The notes beneath the pieces were generated by a model. That model worked only from the letters and a program-made list of their open reading frames with translations. It was not told where the DNA came from and did not search any database. Position numbers and translations under genes: made by a program. A stretch of 64,000 bases of DNA from an uncultured Sphingomonadaceae bacterium (GTDB lineage Bacteria > Pseudomonadota > Alphaproteobacteria > Sphingomonadales > Sphingomonadaceae), in the NCBI GenBank assembly GCA_947501325.1, contig CANMVC010000002.1:620001-684000 (forward strand), given 5' to 3'. Every line of letters starts with the position of its first letter. Positions within the stretch are counted from its first letter, which is position 1. This document shows, piece by piece, positions 62,793 through 64,000 of the stretch.

Positions 62793-64000
62793 TCAGTCCG
62801 CCGCGACAGCCGCGCCCATCTCTGGATCGCTTTTCACGGCTGGTAGAACAAAGCCAGCAACCGCATTTTCCGTGATGAAAATTTGTCCTGCTAAAGCATT
62901 GATGTCGTCAACGGTCATCGTCTTCAAAACTTTCTCGCGTAGCCGATGTCTTTTCATGCCATAACCCTCGGTCTGGGCATCTCCCAATACCGACATCCAA
63001 TAGCCGTTATTCTCCAGCGTGCTATCGATATCATCGACAATAGGTTTCAAAGCCCGCCCGAAAATATCCTGATCAATGGTCCCTTTAGAAAGATCCTCGC
63101 CAACAGTGAGAACAGCCTGGCGAATGTCCTCGGCTTTTTCTGGAGCGGCAGTGACGCTCGCGAATATATAGCCATAGTCGTCGAACAGATCGCTCACGAA
63201 TATCCCAGCACCCGGTGAATAGGTGGCGCCCATTTCTTCCCGAAGCACCGTCGTCAGCCTGTTGCGAAACACGCTACGCAGCACCTGCATCCTGAAAACA
63301 TTGCTGGGATCGGAAGCATCCGGCGCGGGCCAATAGACCCGAACGACCGCCTGATCATCATTGCCTTGATGATAATAGGTAAAAGGTTCGGTAGGCGCTT
63401 CGGGAAATTTCAGCATCCGCATATCGGGATATGCATTCTTGTTGTCGGCTCGCTTTGGCAGAGCGCCAAATGTCCGAGCCACTTCGGCGACAGCGGTGGC
63501 TCTATCAATATCGCCGACGATGGTGACTTCAATCAGCCCGTTTTGCAGCTGCGGGCCCATCCAGTCCCTCACGTCCTGAATTTCGGGTGCCAGAAAACTA
63601 TCAAGGTCTGAATAACCATAGCGCAGATCACCGGAGCGGATCATCCGCGGCAACTCCTTTTCCGCCACCGTCATCGGGGTGGCATCATGCGTGGGATACC
63701 AAGCCTTCATTTTCTCATGATAGCGTGTGGCTGTCTGCTCGCGATAGGCGGGCGCTACCACATGGGCCGTCATCAAATTCAGCTGGTCCGCCAAGTCTTC
63801 ACGGCCAGTGCCGCCAACAAGTTCCAATGCATTGTTATCCGGACGCAGCCGGACCCGTGTACCGACCCTTTTGCCGGCAAAGAGCGTCTGTAGCTCATCG
63901 GAGCTATGCCCTTCTACGCCGCTGCCATTGAGTAGATTTTCCGCCAGCCGCCGCAAGCTCTCGCTTTTTTCCGGCATGGAGAGAAAACCGCTGCCTATTC
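62793..64000 (-). CDS. M16 family metallopeptidase, C-terminal part, cut by window end
   Basis: The frame is open across the window end at 64000, so the gene starts outside; an internal ATG at 63977 is not the start. The visible 400 residues are the C-terminal half of a two-domain pitrilysin-type peptidase: LNLMTAHVVAPAYREQ, QDVRDWMGPQLQNGLIEVTIVGDIDRATAVAEV, YYHQGNDDQAVVRVYWPAPD, VFRNRLTTVLREEMGATYSPG (the R..Y motif of inactive M16C halves) and EDLSKGTIDQDIFGRAL. No HxxEH is expected in this half. Zinc-peptidase activity would reside upstream. Confidence 0.9.
   Translation of the reverse strand, partial: IGSGFLSMPEKSESLRRLAENLLNGSGVEGHSSDELQTLFAGKRVGTRVRLRPDNNALELVGGTGREDLADQLNLMTAHVVAPAYREQTATRYHEKMKAWYPTHDATPMTVAEKELPRMIRSGDLRYGYSDLDSFLAPEIQDVRDWMGPQLQNGLIEVTIVGDIDRATAVAEVARTFGALPKRADNKNAYPDMRMLKFPEAPTEPFTYYHQGNDDQAVVRVYWPAPDASDPSNVFRMQVLRSVFRNRLTTVLREEMGATYSPGAGIFVSDLFDDYGYIFASVTAAPEKAEDIRQAVLTVGEDLSKGTIDQDIFGRALKPIVDDIDSTLENNGYWMSVLGDAQTEGYGMKRHRLREKVLKTMTVDDINALAGQIFITENAVAGFVLPAVKSDPEMGAAVAAD

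Overview
The window looks like a chromosomal stretch from a member of the Sphingomonadales (Alphaproteobacteria, Sphingorhabdus/Sphingopyxis-like). The evidence is a split, circularly permuted tmRNA gene with tag ANDNEALAVAA, an NDUFS4-like complex I accessory subunit, a popZ (DUF2497) gene close to valS, the Alph_Pro_TM/TauE pair, and the density of sphingomonad-type palindromic repeats. GC looks mid-50s by eye. No prophage, insertion sequence or CRISPR array was seen. The genus is an inference.

Layout. 0-4 kb: end of pdxA, rsmA, and convergent malate synthase G (glcB). 4-8.4 kb: an arginine succinyltransferase operon (M20 hydrolase, astA, astB) plus a small membrane protein. 8.4-9.4 kb: tmRNA and mscL. 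9.5-12.2 kb: lemA, two TPM-domain genes and a Nudix hydrolase. 12.2-17.3 kb: complex I accessory subunit, polyprenyl diphosphate synthase, chorismate mutase, a two-component system with a PepSY protein, and a SIMPL protein. 17.4-21.8 kb: an ABC-F ATPase and a cyanide-insensitive bd oxidase operon (cydA, cydB and an overlapping 44-residue DUF2474 gene). 21.9-26.4 kb: exported and calcium-binding proteins, including a matrix-metalloproteinase-like protein with a cysteine-switch motif, and a TPR/cytochrome c pair. 26.4-29.6 kb: isocitrate lyase divergent from a RamB/ScfR-type regulator, with two inverted-repeat operator candidates between them; with glcB this completes the glyoxylate shunt within the window. 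29.7-38.6 kb: tRNA-Cys, a PIMT-like methyltransferase, tolC, popZ, an S9 peptidase, a crotonase-family gene and valS.

The most unusual DNA is at 37-39.4 kb. Two unrelated palindromic elements sit in frame inside valS. Just downstream is a GxxExxY gene bounded by roughly 40-bp inverted repeats, followed by a shortened second copy that keeps the same boundary repeats but has lost the middle of the gene. 39.4-46.2 kb: a HerA-type ATPase, a TauE/SafE exporter with its usual partner, and a two-gene NfrB/NfrA-like polysaccharide module. 46.4-57.5 kb: metabolic, detoxification and phosphatase genes (MFS, thioesterase, crotonase, HCCA isomerase, GST, Ohr, AlaC-type aminotransferase, PhoD) and an ArsR/SRPBCC/YciI operon, with two copies of a third palindromic repeat. 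57.6-64 kb: a secreted protein, ExbD, DUF2461, an SDR, a molybdopterin oxidoreductase and the C-terminal part of an M16 peptidase cut by the window end.

All calls come from reading the sequence and from family knowledge. No alignment or database search was run.
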